A stretch of DNA of 64,000 nt, taken from Aquamicrobium sp. Lineage in GTDB: Bacteria; Pseudomonadota; Alphaproteobacteria; Rhizobiales; Rhizobiaceae. The stretch is taken from assembly GCA_019739225.1 (NCBI GenBank), contig JAHHDT010000004.1, forward strand, positions 62,001-126,000, written 5' to 3'. Below the pieces are notes generated by a model, which did not search any database, had not been told where the DNA came from, and saw nothing but the letters and a program-made list of their open reading frames with translations. Every line of letters begins with the position of its first letter. Position 1 is the first letter of the stretch. Positions 1 to 9,092 of the stretch are shown here, in pieces. The position numbers and the translations under genes are program-made.

Positions 1-62
1 CGCTGCGGCCGCGCGTCATGCGCTGGAAGAAGGCCCAGCGCCTCGCGGCGAGCACCCGTTAA
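1..62 (+). CDS. C-terminal tail of an upstream gene (partial)
   Basis: The first bases read in one open frame from base 3 to a TAA stop at 60-62, giving a basic tail that ends RLAASTR. The gene begins before the window, so its product cannot be named. The short basic end without motifs gives no functional clue. The alternative is that this is simply non-coding sequence. Confidence 0.35.
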   Translation, partial: LRPRVMRWKKAQRLAASTR

Positions 63-159
63 CCCATTCGGATAAGCGCAATTTAACCGAATTCCTTGGT
101 CGTTGCTCAACGTGCCGCTGCTATTGTGACGGTGGGACAAACGATCGGCGGGGGCCGAG

Positions 160-729
160 ATGGATACGGCGAGCTTCGGAGGAATCCGGGCAAGGGGTGG
201 CCGCAATACGCGGCATCGGGGCAGAGTGGTCAACCTCGTCATCGGCGTGGCGCTGGCTATCGCGTCCTTTGCCTTGCTGACGAGCGTGCCCTGGCGGCAG
301 GCCGCCACCCATCTGGAGGCGCGGGCATGGCCGTCGGCAGAGGCCGCCATCGTCTCCGTGACGCTTTTCGAGGATCGGCTGCCGCGCGGCGAAGGCTTCG
401 TCACCGAGCTCGTCCTTTCGGCCGTCTACGAATTCGAAGCCGCTGGCGAGCTGCGTGCAGGCCATGCGGCCAGTCTTTCCGATCGTGCCGAACCGGGCGA
501 CCGCCGCCTGCGCCGACTTTATCACCGGCTTGTCTTCGCCAGCGTAACCGGGCGGACGGTGCCGGCCTACTACGATCCCGAAAATCCGGACCACGCCTAT
601 CTGGAAACGTCGTTTGCATGGCGGCCGACCCTGCTGAAGGGTCTCCTGGGACTGGTGGGCATGATTGCTGGCCTGCTTCTCATGGCTACGCCCCTGCGAT
701 TGCTCGGCCCGCCTGCGCCTCTCTTGTGA
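160..729 (+). CDS. DUF3592 family membrane protein
   Basis: A 189-residue protein with a basic N-terminus, one membrane segment at about residues 23-43, an extracytoplasmic domain of about 110 residues, and a second membrane segment at about 158-180. The central YYDPENPDHAYLE stretch matches the usual DUF3592 pattern (V/AYYDP.NP..A.L). That family has two transmembrane helices flanking a small beta-rich domain and no established biochemical role. The first ATG was taken; a start about 20 codons later, just before the first helix, is also possible. It lies 76 bp upstream of the DUF87 ATPase on the same strand and could be co-transcribed with it, but a functional link is only inference. Confidence 0.7.
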   Translation: MDTASFGGIRARGGRNTRHRGRVVNLVIGVALAIASFALLTSVPWRQAATHLEARAWPSAEAAIVSVTLFEDRLPRGEGFVTELVLSAVYEFEAAGELRAGHAASLSDRAEPGDRRLRRLYHRLVFASVTGRTVPAYYDPENPDHAYLETSFAWRPTLLKGLLGLVGMIAGLLLMATPLRLLGPPAPLL

Positions 730-805
730 ATTGCGACCTCCGACCCGCGCAATGTGCTGCCGGGGATGATATGGCTGCCGCGTTGCAACACGCGTCGAGG
801 CATGA

Positions 806-2323
806 ATGAAGGTCGGTATCGATCTGGGAACGGGCGCGGGCGGCGCGCCGGCATCCGTCGACCTTGAGGAACTGCTCGCCACGCGCCTGCTCGTCCAGGG
901 CAATTCGGGTTCTGGCAAGTCGCACCTGCTGCGCCGGCTGCTGGAGCAGTCGGCTCCCTGGGTGCAGCAATGCGTGATCGACCCCGAGGGCGATTTCGTG
1001 ACGCTCGCCGACAGGTTCGGCCATGTGGTGGTCGACGCTGCGCGCACCGAGACGGAACTCACGCGCATTGCAGGGCGCATCCGGCAACATCGCGTTTCCG
1101 TGGTGCTCAACCTCGAGGGGCTCGACGTCGAGCAGCAGATGCGCGCCGCGGCCGCCTTTCTCGGCGGCATGTTCGATGCCGAGCGCGACCACTGGTACCC
1201 GGTGCTGGTGGTGGTGGACGAGGCTCAGCTTTTTGCGCCAGCCGCGGCCGGTGAAGTCTCCGACGAGGCGCGCAAGCTGTCGCTGGGCGCGATGACCAAC
1301 CTGATGTGCCGTGGCCGCAAGCGTGGTCTGGCCGGCGTCATCGCTACCCAGCGCCTCGCCAAGCTTGCAAAGAATGTCGCGGCGGAAGCATCCAACTTCC
1401 TCATGGGCCGGACCTTTCTGGACATCGACATGGCGCGTGCTGCCGACCTTCTCGGCATGGATCGCCGTCAGGCGGAGCAGTTCCGAGACCTCGATCGCGG
1501 TCGGTTCGTGGCGCTCGGCCCAGCGATCGCGCGCCGCCCGTTGCCGGTTGCGATCGGCGCGGTCGAGACGTCCGCGCGCTCCGTCAGCCCCAAGCTGATG
1601 CCGCTGCCGGAAACGGCGCCCGAGGATGCCGCCGAGCTGATCTTCAAGATGGACCCGATCGAGCTGCGACAACCGGTCCGTCGACCGCCGCCGCCACCTC
1701 CGCCCACACCCACGGCGGAAATCCTGGCCCAACTCGCCCGATCCAAGCCGGAGCCGGCCGGAGCCGATGCCTCATCGCTGTTTCCCGAGATCGACGAGGC
1801 CGAGCGAGACGCCGCACTCGATGCCGTGTTGCGCGAAATCGTGGCCGATGCCGATGCCGCGTTCCGCACGGTCGCCGTGCTCTACCAGGATTTTCTCGTC
1901 CGCTGCCGCATCCACAGGGTGCCTGGCCAGCCGCTGGACCTCGCTGCCTTCAAGCGCAGGCTGGCGATTGCACGGGCCGGCGTCGACGAGGCAATGGCCG
2001 GCGACGATGCCTGGCAGGAGGCGCTACGCATGTCGGAGAGCCTTACCGACGACATTCAGGGTGTTTTCCTGATCGTCGCGCAGGCGGCCCTTGCCGGAGC
2101 GGCGTGCCCGTCCGACGCGACGCTGGCGCGCGCCTACGGTACGCATTCGCTGTCGCGCGCGCGTCGGCTGCTCACTTATTTCGAGGAACGGGGCCTACTG
2201 GTGGTTCGCACTGATTTCCATGGCCAGCGCATCGTGGTCTTCCCCGACCTCGGCGTCGAGAGTGCGCCGGGCGATCCCAACGCACCGGACGATCTTGTCG
2301 AAAGCCGCGACGCCGCCGAGTAA
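806..2323 (+). CDS. DUF87/HerA-like P-loop ATPase
   Basis: A 505-residue cytosolic ATPase. Walker A is GNSGSGKS at residues 32-39, Walker B is VLVVVDEAQ near residue 133, and a conserved arginine-rich stretch (MCRGRKRGLAGVIATQR) follows near 170, as in HerA/FtsK-related DUF87 ATPases that pump or reorganise DNA. A proline-rich linker (residues about 292-303) separates the motor from a helical C-terminal part that ends in a likely winged-helix segment near 430-490. No NurA, Sir2 or other nuclease gene lies beside it, so the DNA-end-resection or defence roles known for HerA pairs are not supported. It ends one base before the convergent EamA exporter gene. The start ATG at 806 was chosen; an ATG at 802 is out of frame. 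Confidence 0.8.
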   Translation: MKVGIDLGTGAGGAPASVDLEELLATRLLVQGNSGSGKSHLLRRLLEQSAPWVQQCVIDPEGDFVTLADRFGHVVVDAARTETELTRIAGRIRQHRVSVVLNLEGLDVEQQMRAAAAFLGGMFDAERDHWYPVLVVVDEAQLFAPAAAGEVSDEARKLSLGAMTNLMCRGRKRGLAGVIATQRLAKLAKNVAAEASNFLMGRTFLDIDMARAADLLGMDRRQAEQFRDLDRGRFVALGPAIARRPLPVAIGAVETSARSVSPKLMPLPETAPEDAAELIFKMDPIELRQPVRRPPPPPPPTPTAEILAQLARSKPEPAGADASSLFPEIDEAERDAALDAVLREIVADADAAFRTVAVLYQDFLVRCRIHRVPGQPLDLAAFKRRLAIARAGVDEAMAGDDAWQEALRMSESLTDDIQGVFLIVAQAALAGAACPSDATLARAYGTHSLSRARRLLTYFEERGLLVVRTDFHGQRIVVFPDLGVESAPGDPNAPDDLVESRDAAE

Positions 2324-3223
2324 TCAGGGGGCGTGTCGGACCGCCTGTGCGGCCCGGCGTCGCCGGCCTTGATGAAGCTGCCATAGCGAATGGGAGAGCA
2401 GGGCGGTGATCAGGATCGCCCCGCCGACCAGCGTCTGCGGCGTTGGCGTCTCCAGAAAGATCAGCCACACCCAGATCGGCGCCAGAACGGTTTCCAGCAG
2501 GTAGAACATCGCGACTTCCGGCCCGGAGATGTATTTCGGCCCGGTGGCGAGCAGGAAAAAGGCGATCGGCATCACCACCGCGCCGTTGAGGACGATCCAC
2601 CACGGCGCTTCGATCCGGTAGCCAACCTGCGCGACCATGACGAAGGCGACGAGCAGCGGCAGGCTGACCGCGACGAGCGAGGTAAAGCCCATGTCGCGCC
2701 CGGTTGCCCTCGTGATCGTGATGGCGGAGGCGATGCACAGCGACGAGCACAGCGCCAATAGATTGCCGAAAAGGCTGCCGGCTGAAATTCCGTCGCTGAC
2801 GATTATGGCGACACCCACCAGCATGGCAGCCATGGCCGCCAGCGTCGCGGGCCGCGGCCGCTCCTTCAGGAAGAGCCATGAAAGCACCGCCGCGAAGACC
2901 GTGTTGAAGGCCAGCAGGAATACGAGATTGGCCGTCGGGATATGGTAGACAGCGCTCAGAAAGCAGATCGAGCCGATGCCGTAGCATGCGGCAACCGCCA
3001 GGCCGGCCTTGCCGGGCAAAAGCGCGGGCGCGCGCGGCGAAAGCGCCCGCCAGACCGCCCACACTATGGCGGTGACCACCAGCGTGGTGGCGCAGCGCAC
3101 CATCAGCACCGACCAGACGTCGCCGTTGGCGAGCTTGATGAGCGGAATGTCCACGGTCAGCGTCAGCCCGCCGATGGCGGTCAGCAGCAGACCCTTGGAA
3201 TGGTCGGAAATGGGTGCGGACAT
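2324..3223 (-). CDS. DMT superfamily (EamA) transporter
   Basis: A 299-residue inner-membrane protein with about ten hydrophobic helices arranged as two EamA repeats (residues about 12-140 and 155-282). This is the drug/metabolite transporter architecture, and such proteins usually export amino acids, metabolites or small toxins. The substrate cannot be read from the sequence. The C-terminus is a short basic tail (GRRRRAAQAVRHAP). It is convergent with the ATPase gene and has its own upstream region of about 65 bp before the bpt stop codon. Two in-frame shadow frames over this region were ignored because only this one has the repeated membrane pattern. Confidence 0.85.
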   Translation of the reverse strand: MSAPISDHSKGLLLTAIGGLTLTVDIPLIKLANGDVWSVLMVRCATTLVVTAIVWAVWRALSPRAPALLPGKAGLAVAACYGIGSICFLSAVYHIPTANLVFLLAFNTVFAAVLSWLFLKERPRPATLAAMAAMLVGVAIIVSDGISAGSLFGNLLALCSSLCIASAITITRATGRDMGFTSLVAVSLPLLVAFVMVAQVGYRIEAPWWIVLNGAVVMPIAFFLLATGPKYISGPEVAMFYLLETVLAPIWVWLIFLETPTPQTLVGGAILITALLSHSLWQLHQGRRRRAAQAVRHAP

Positions 3224-3287
3224 GGAAACTGGCTCCGGCGGAACGCCGAGGAAGGCAACGAGCGAAAGGCGGAAGAACCGGATGCCG

Positions 3288-4046
3288 TCAGACGGCTTCG
3301 TGGTCGTAGCGCTCCCAGCCCTTGGGACCGAGATGCTCCTGCGGTTCGAAGCGTACCTTATAAGCCATCTTGCGCGACCCGTTGACCCAGTAACCGAGAT
3401 AGACGTGGGGCAGGCCCGCAGCGCGGGCGCGCGCGATGTGATCGAGGATCATGAAGGTTCCCAGCGAGCGATCCTCGAACTCGGGATTGAAGAACGAATA
3501 GACCATCGACAGACCGTCACCCATGCGATCGGTCAAAGCGACCGCGATGAGCTCGCCTTCGCCCCGGCCGGTGATGAAGGAGTCCGGGCCGCGCCTGCGA
3601 TATTCGATGATCTTGGTATCGACATGCGTGTCCTCGACCATCATCGCATAGTCGAGCACGGTCATGTCGGACATGCCGCCGCGGCGGTGACGCGCATCGA
3701 GATAGGTGCGGAAGAGTGAATACTGTTCGGTCGACGGCTCCGCGTCGTGTTCGACGCCGATCAAATCGGCATTGGTGGCCGCAACGCGCTTCATGCTGCG
3801 CGACGGCTTGAATTCGTCGACCAGGATGCGCACCGAAACGCAGGCCCGGCAGGTTTCGCAGGCGGGGCGATAAGCGATGTTCTGCGAGCGGCGGAAGCCG
3901 CCCTGCGTCAGGAGGTCGTTGAGTTCTGCCGCGCGTTCGCCGACGAGATGCGTAAAAACCTTCCGCTCGAACTGTCCTTCGACATAAGGACAGGGCGAAG
4001 GCGCTGTCAGGAAGAACTGCGGCGATTGCGTCGGTTGGTGCTTCAT
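3288..4046 (-). CDS. bpt: aspartate/glutamate leucyltransferase (Bpt)
   Basis: A 252-residue protein of the bacterial Ate1-like family, which attaches Leu from Leu-tRNA to proteins with N-terminal Asp or Glu and marks them for the ClpS-ClpAP N-degron pathway. The N-terminal half carries the cysteine-rich signature [12 protein letters not shown] (residues about 62-73), and the C-terminal GNAT-like half contains [15 protein letters not shown] near residue 220. Length and motif order fit the family. The gene is monocistronic on the minus strand. The partner transferase Aat is encoded at 59418-60035 in this same window, so both halves of the bacterial N-end rule branch are present. Confidence 0.93.
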   Translation of the reverse strand: MKHQPTQSPQFFLTAPSPCPYVEGQFERKVFTHLVGERAAELNDLLTQGGFRRSQNIAYRPACETCRACVSVRILVDEFKPSRSMKRVAATNADLIGVEHDAEPSTEQYSLFRTYLDARHRRGGMSDMTVLDYAMMVEDTHVDTKIIEYRRRGPDSFITGRGEGELIAVALTDRMGDGLSMVYSFFNPEFEDRSLGTFMILDHIARARAAGLPHVYLGYWVNGSRKMAYKVRFEPQEHLGPKGWERYDHEAV

Positions 4047-4150
4047 GAGCCGTTGCTACGATTCAGGTTTCTAGGCTTGTCACGCCCGCAGCAAACGTCA
4101 ACTGTAAAATATTGAATATGACGTAACGCAAACCTTGGAGCACAAGGCGT

Positions 4151-4621
4151 TCAGCGGTCGTCGCGGGTCACCACCGTGCCGAGCAACAGATCGTGAACCG
4201 TGCGCTTGCGGTCCAGGAAGAGTGTCGCGAGCAGGATCAAGGGCGTCAGGATGACGTTGCCGGCCCAGAACAGCACGGTATGGACCACGGCGATCAGGCC
4301 GTCGACGGGACGACCGTCGAGACGGTCTAGGCGGATGCCCATCATCTTCATGCCGACCGTTGCCTGGTTGGCGCCGCCCAGCGTGTTCCACACATATAGC
4401 AGGGCCACCGCAGGGCCGAGTATGGAAAAGAGCATCCATCCCAGCCCCAGCGTGAGGACGCCGAGGATCGCGACCAGGATGGCAAACGGGATCAGCAACA
4501 GCGCGATGATGCAGTAGTCGATGATGAAGGCGAATATGCGCCGTGTCCGCACACCCTCATAGACACGCGTGTCTTCGAGGCGTGACGAGATGATCTCACC
4601 GTCGAGAACCCGTGTGTTCAT
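4151..4621 (-). CDS. RDD family membrane protein
   Basis: A 156-residue protein with the RDD signature: an Arg pair just before the first helix (RTRRIFAFIIDYCIIALLL), then further helices around residues 60-85 and 115-140. RDD proteins are small inner-membrane proteins. Some act in Na+/H+ or metabolite transport, but most have no known role. The start at 4621 (MNTRVL) was preferred over a longer frame beginning at 4870, because the extra residues lie inside the divergent promoter and over the antitoxin gene and show no domain. It is transcribed away from the vapBC-like pair. Confidence 0.82.
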   Translation of the reverse strand: MNTRVLDGEIISSRLEDTRVYEGVRTRRIFAFIIDYCIIALLLIPFAILVAILGVLTLGLGWMLFSILGPAVALLYVWNTLGGANQATVGMKMMGIRLDRLDGRPVDGLIAVVHTVLFWAGNVILTPLILLATLFLDRKRTVHDLLLGTVVTRDDR

Positions 4622-4710
4622 GATGCGCGCTGCTCCTTGTGCTTCGCGATTGCTGTCCGTTGCAGATGGGAATTGTGCAACCGAATTCAAGATGGCAGTT
4701 CCCTTCCAGT

Positions 4711-4738
4711 CGTATATCCGATGCTGTATATACGGATA
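4711..4738. promoter_or_regulatory. inverted repeat, candidate VapBC autoregulatory operator
   Basis: CGTATAT at 4711-4717 is matched by ATATACG at 4728-4734, with an overlapping TATCCG/CGGATA pair (4715-4720 and 4733-4738). The repeat is AT-rich and sits about 30-55 bp before the antitoxin ATG, where VapB-type antitoxins usually bind to repress their own operon. The assignment is by position and symmetry only. Confidence 0.45.
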
Positions 4739-4765
4739 GACATAGTTGGCTAGACAGAGTGTGAG

Positions 4766-5011
4766 ATGGCCTTTCATATCAGGAATGCTGAGACTGAGGC
4801 TTTGGCGCGGCGGCTCGCTGCCTTGAGGAAGGCGGGTTTGACGGAGGTGGTGCACGACGCGCTCCGCCACGAGCTCGATCGAGAACTGGGCAAACCGTCA
4901 CTGGTCGAAAAGGGGCTTGCGTTCACCCGCGCGCTCCGAGCGAAGGGACGGCCCGAACGCGGCCTTCCGGCCGACAAGGCGTTTATCGACAGCCTCTACG
5001 AGAACGACTGA
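4766..5011 (+). CDS. vapB: type II antitoxin, VapB/Rv0623 (PSK operon) family
   Basis: An 81-residue protein of the Rv0623-like antitoxin type: a short N-terminal DNA-binding arm (AFHIRNAETEALARRLAAL) followed by a helical toxin-wrapping tail with an acidic end. It would neutralise the downstream PIN toxin and repress the operon. The stop codon overlaps the toxin ATG by one base (TGATG at 5009), which supports translational coupling. An inverted repeat lies just upstream. The family match is to the compact PSK-operon type rather than to AbrB-type VapB. Confidence 0.85.
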   Translation: MAFHIRNAETEALARRLAALRKAGLTEVVHDALRHELDRELGKPSLVEKGLAFTRALRAKGRPERGLPADKAFIDSLYEND

Positions 5012-5406
5012 TGTTCATTGACGCTTCCGCGCTGACTGCGCTCCTCACCGACGAGGACGATGCGCGCGAACTGCTGGCCCGCATGCAGGGGGCGACGACG
5101 CGCATCACTTCGCCGATGGCGGTGTGGGAGGCAGCCATCGCTGTCGCTCGCGTGCTCGACTTGAGTGTGAAGGAAGTCGCTTCTGCGCTGGAGGCGTATT
5201 TCGAAGAGATGGGAATCGAGGTCGTCGCCGTTCCGCCTTCGACCGCCAGGATTGCGATCGACGCCTATGACCGTTACGGCAAGGGACGGCACCCAGCGCG
5301 ACTGAACTTCGGCGACTGCTTTGCCTATGCCTGTGCGAGGCATTTCGGAATGCCTTTGATGTTCAAGGGGGCGGATTTTCCGCTGACCGACATCGAGGCG
5401 GCCTAG
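5011..5406 (+). CDS. vapC: VapC-type PIN-domain ribonuclease toxin
   Basis: A 131-residue PIN-domain protein. Acidic residues expected for Mg2+-dependent RNA cleavage are in place: Asp4 in FIDASAL, a Glu in AVWEAAIA near residue 44, and Asp in NFGDCFAYA near residue 102. VapC toxins cleave tRNA or rRNA sites; the target of this one cannot be predicted. The gene starts on the stop codon of the antitoxin and ends 24 bp before the convergent hemB stop. The active-site set looks complete, so the toxin is probably functional. Confidence 0.88.
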   Translation: MFIDASALTALLTDEDDARELLARMQGATTRITSPMAVWEAAIAVARVLDLSVKEVASALEAYFEEMGIEVVAVPPSTARIAIDAYDRYGKGRHPARLNFGDCFAYACARHFGMPLMFKGADFPLTDIEAA

Positions 5407-5430
5407 GGTGGGGCCGATCGCTGGGCGGCG

Positions 5431-6579
<1,149 letters not shown>

Positions 6580-6591
6580 TTAGAGAGTCAG

Positions 6592-7200
6592 ATGGGACGC
6601 AACCGCTCTTTCGATGAGACCCAAGTGCTGGAAAGCGCGATGCACGCTTTTCGTCGCCACGGCTATGCCGGCATCTCGATCAAGCAGTTGGAGGAAGCTA
6701 CGGGTCTCAGTTCCGGCAGCCTCTACAACGCCTATGGCGACAAGGAGGGATTATTCCGCGCCGCGATGGCGTTTTACGTCGAGGGCTGCGTGGCTGGCCG
6801 CATCGAGGCGCATGCGGGGCCAGTGGCGACGCTCGACGACCTTGAGCAACTGTTCCTCACCTTGTTCAGAGAGCCCATGACCGACGGCAATGGCTGCCTG
6901 GTCGTCAATTCCACGATGGAGTTTGGAACGCAGGGTTCCCCGGCCGAGGAGGCGATGGCGCGGTCGTTCGATCTGGTGACCGCGGGCATTCACGGGGTGC
7001 TGCGGCGCGAGATCGAGCCGGAGCGCTCCGCCGCCGAAGCCGACAAGCTGCTTCTTCTCTACCACGGCATCCTCGTCTTTTCCCGGGCAGGGCGGTTCGA
7101 CGAAGGCTTCGAGGATGCGGTTCGATCACAGTTCGACATCCTGCGACAATCGCGAGACCGCTTCCGGTCCCGTCAGCAGATCACCCAGAAGGAGGAATGA
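6592..7200 (+). CDS. TetR/AcrR family transcriptional regulator
   Basis: A 202-residue regulator. Residues 8-55 form the TetR DNA-binding domain, with the typical helix-turn-helix core GYAGISIKQLEEATGLSSGSLYNAYGDKEGLF. The C-terminal helical part is the ligand and dimer domain; it resembles the group containing a conserved GCLVVNSTMEFG segment near residue 102. It is probably autorepressed through the palindrome just upstream. The gene is followed after 3 bp by ridA with a strong Shine-Dalgarno (AGGAGG), so the two form an operon and the regulator plausibly responds to a metabolite handled by that RidA protein. Confidence 0.9.
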   Translation: MGRNRSFDETQVLESAMHAFRRHGYAGISIKQLEEATGLSSGSLYNAYGDKEGLFRAAMAFYVEGCVAGRIEAHAGPVATLDDLEQLFLTLFREPMTDGNGCLVVNSTMEFGTQGSPAEEAMARSFDLVTAGIHGVLRREIEPERSAAEADKLLLLYHGILVFSRAGRFDEGFEDAVRSQFDILRQSRDRFRSRQQITQKEE

Positions 7201-7203
7201 GAC

Positions 7204-7584
7204 ATGATCAGGAAGTTCAACCCGGAAGGAATGACACCGCCGCCATTCTACAGCCACGGCGTTGAAGTGCAGGCCAGTGCGCGCATGGTGTTCGTCTCGG
7301 GGCAAGTCGGTGTCCGGCGTGACGGAACGGTTGCCGAGGACATCGGCGAGCAGGCCGCCGTCGCGATAGAAAACCTCACCGCCGTGTTGGCCGCCGGCGG
7401 AATGACGCCGGCCGATATCGTGAAGTCCACGATCTACCTTACCGACGAGGCCAATTTCGAGGGGTTCACCGCCGCTGCGGCTCCGCTGCTCGTCCAGCCA
7501 CCAGCAGCCACCACGCTGGTCTATGTGAAGGCGCTGGCTTCGCCGGCGTTGTTGGTGGAGATCGAAGCCGTCGCGGCGAAGTAG
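7204..7584 (+). CDS. RidA family protein (YjgF/YER057c/UK114)
   Basis: A 126-residue RidA-superfamily protein, a trimeric enzyme fold that often hydrolyses reactive enamine/imine intermediates. Family features visible are VFVSGQVGVRRDG near residue 35, DIVKSTIYLTD near 80 and the C-terminal VEIEAVAAK. The canonical RidA arginine that binds the carboxylate (in a C.R or S.R context) is not obvious: the region reads LVYVKALASPALLVEIE, so this is more likely one of the Rid2-7 types than true RidA. It is co-transcribed with the TetR gene. Confidence 0.88.
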   Translation: MIRKFNPEGMTPPPFYSHGVEVQASARMVFVSGQVGVRRDGTVAEDIGEQAAVAIENLTAVLAAGGMTPADIVKSTIYLTDEANFEGFTAAAAPLLVQPPAATTLVYVKALASPALLVEIEAVAAK

Positions 7585-7619
7585 GAAGTGCTCGATCCTG
7601 CCGTGCTGTGATTCCGTGT

Positions 7620-7652
7620 GCAAGGCGGCGCCGTTCAGTGGGCACGCCTTGC
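7620..7652 (+). terminator. weak hairpin after ridA
   Basis: GCAAGGCG at 7620-7627 pairs with CGCCTTGC at 7645-7652 around a 17-nt loop, 36 bp after the ridA stop. There is no T-tract, so it could be a weak terminator or a 3'-end-stabilising stem. Confidence 0.3.
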
Positions 7653-7742
7653 CCCGATCACCACCATCGCGGATGTCTTTGCCCAACCGCGTGGCAAAAA
7701 CTATGCTTAACGAATCGCAACGATCCGGAGCAGTCATCCGCA

Positions 7743-8162
7743 ATGCAGCAGGTCTTTGAACGCGCGCCCCTGCACGCGACCACGCTGGAACTCATCTGGC
7801 AGTGGTTCCACAGGATCGTCGCCGTCTACTGCCTGCTGTTCGGAGTTCTGTACTGGGTGCGGCTGGTGGGCATCTATGAAGGAGCGAACTGGCGCTTCGA
7901 CCTGATGCCGGTTCACTGGCAGGTGGTTTCGGTGACGCTGGCCGTCCTGTTCCCGTTTGCCGCCAGCGGTCTGTGGATGCTCGCTTCCTGGGGCTTCGTC
8001 ATCTGGTTCATCTGCGCCGCGATCGAGACGACGATGTATGCGGGCTTTCCCGACCTCTTCGGCATGCGCATCGAGGTCATCGTCTCCCACGCGCTGGTCG
8101 CGGTGATCTACGCCACCTTCAGGCTGGTCTTCTACATCCGCTCGCGAAAACGGGAGGATTAA
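7743..8162 (+). CDS. DUF6163 family membrane protein
   Basis: A 139-residue protein with four hydrophobic helices at about residues 20-42, 58-78, 82-100 and 112-132 and a basic C-terminus (RSRKRED). It matches the small membrane protein that in Rhizobiales is usually found beside the MarR-type regulator LdtR. No biochemical role is known; the context suggests cell-envelope work. The start at 7743 was chosen because the longer frame from 7608 adds a low-complexity, Cys/Arg-rich leader with no domain. The gene is 148 bp upstream of ldtR on the same strand. Confidence 0.75.
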   Translation: MQQVFERAPLHATTLELIWQWFHRIVAVYCLLFGVLYWVRLVGIYEGANWRFDLMPVHWQVVSVTLAVLFPFAASGLWMLASWGFVIWFICAAIETTMYAGFPDLFGMRIEVIVSHALVAVIYATFRLVFYIRSRKRED

Positions 8163-8310
8163 CCGTTTCTTAGGCCTCTTTGCAGCTCGGCCCCTGGTAA
8201 GCCCTTGTTAAGCCTGCGGTTTAAGTCGAATTTTATAGGCATTCGATAAGGTCGGGCCAAGGTGAGAACAAAAAACAAAATCACCGGGCGTCAAAACGAG
8301 AGGCTAGACC

Positions 8311-8823
8311 ATGATGACTTCGCGCCAGGCGGCGAAGCCCGCTGAAAACAACGAGCGCTACGACTCGATCCGTTCGCTTTATCTTGAATCGCTTCAGCTC
8401 GTCGAGCGGCTGCACCGCCGTTTGCTTGATGTTATCAAGGATGAGTTTGACCGTGCAGGTCGCAGCGACATCAATTCGATCCAGGCACTGCTGCTTTTCA
8501 ATATCGGCTCAGCCGAACTGACCGCTGGCGAGCTGCGCTCGCGCGGTTACTATCTCGGCTCGAACGTGTCGTACAATCTGAAGAAGCTGGTCGACCTGGG
8601 CTTCATCAACCATCAGCGTTCGCGTGTCGATCGCCGCTCGGTGCGGGTGAGCTTGACGCCGAAGGGGCAGGAGGTCGCCGAGGTCGTCGCGCGTCTCTAC
8701 GATCGCCATGTCGGTTCGATCGAGCAGGTCGGCGGCATCAATTCGGAGGAATTCCAGCAGATGAACCGGGCCTTGCAGCGCCTGGACCGCTTCTGGAACG
8801 ATACCATCGCATACCGCATGTAA
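8311..8823 (+). CDS. ldtR: LdtR, MarR-family regulator of cell-wall remodelling
   Basis: A 170-residue winged-helix MarR-type regulator. The recognition region (YYLGSNVSYNLKKLVDLGF near residues 88-106) and the wing (HQRSRVDRRSVRVSLTPKG near 108-126) are intact. In Liberibacter asiaticus the homologue LdtR activates the L,D-transpeptidase gene ldtP and affects osmotic tolerance; here an L,D-transpeptidase gene follows directly, which supports the same pairing. Two adjacent ATGs are possible starts (8311, 8314). A strong terminator-type stem follows the stop, so ldtP probably has its own promoter. Confidence 0.88.
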   Translation: MMTSRQAAKPAENNERYDSIRSLYLESLQLVERLHRRLLDVIKDEFDRAGRSDINSIQALLLFNIGSAELTAGELRSRGYYLGSNVSYNLKKLVDLGFINHQRSRVDRRSVRVSLTPKGQEVAEVVARLYDRHVGSIEQVGGINSEEFQQMNRALQRLDRFWNDTIAYRM

Positions 8824-8862
8824 GCTGCGCGCCAGCCGCGCGGGCCGGTTCCGGCAACCGTT

Positions 8863-8902
8863 CGAACCGCAAGCGGTCCGCCGCTTGCGGTTCGCTGTTT
8901 TC
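8863..8902 (+). terminator. intrinsic terminator after ldtR
   Basis: A perfect 14-bp stem (CGAACCGCAAGCGG at 8863-8876, complement at 8881-8894) with a TCCG loop, followed by CTGTTTTC. It is placed 40 bp after the ldtR stop. Confidence 0.8.
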
Positions 8903-9015
8903 AAGGACCTCGGGATGCTACGCCGCAGCTTGGTCACGATCCTGCCATAAAGGAATGAAACCGAGACGGAGAACTTCCGTTAAGGAGTGTGGCAGCCGGG
9001 GCAGGTTTGGCGATT

Positions 9016-9027
9016 GTTAACGTTAAC
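9016..9027. promoter_or_regulatory. 12-bp palindrome before the L,D-transpeptidase gene
   Basis: GTTAACGTTAAC is perfectly palindromic and lies 66 bp before the chosen ldtP start, inside the ldtR-ldtP intergenic region. LdtR or another dimeric regulator could bind here. No independent evidence of binding is visible. Confidence 0.35.
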
Positions 9028-9092
9028 CCCCCACTATGCCGGACGACGTCGCGATGTTTCAGCGACAGACGAGAAAAGTGTCGGGAAAATCC

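Noticed and set aside
160-2323. HerA-type anti-phage defence pair formed by the DUF3592 protein and the ATPase
   Set aside because: The membrane protein has no nuclease or NADase motif, and the ATPase lacks a neighbouring effector; a defence reading is unsupported.
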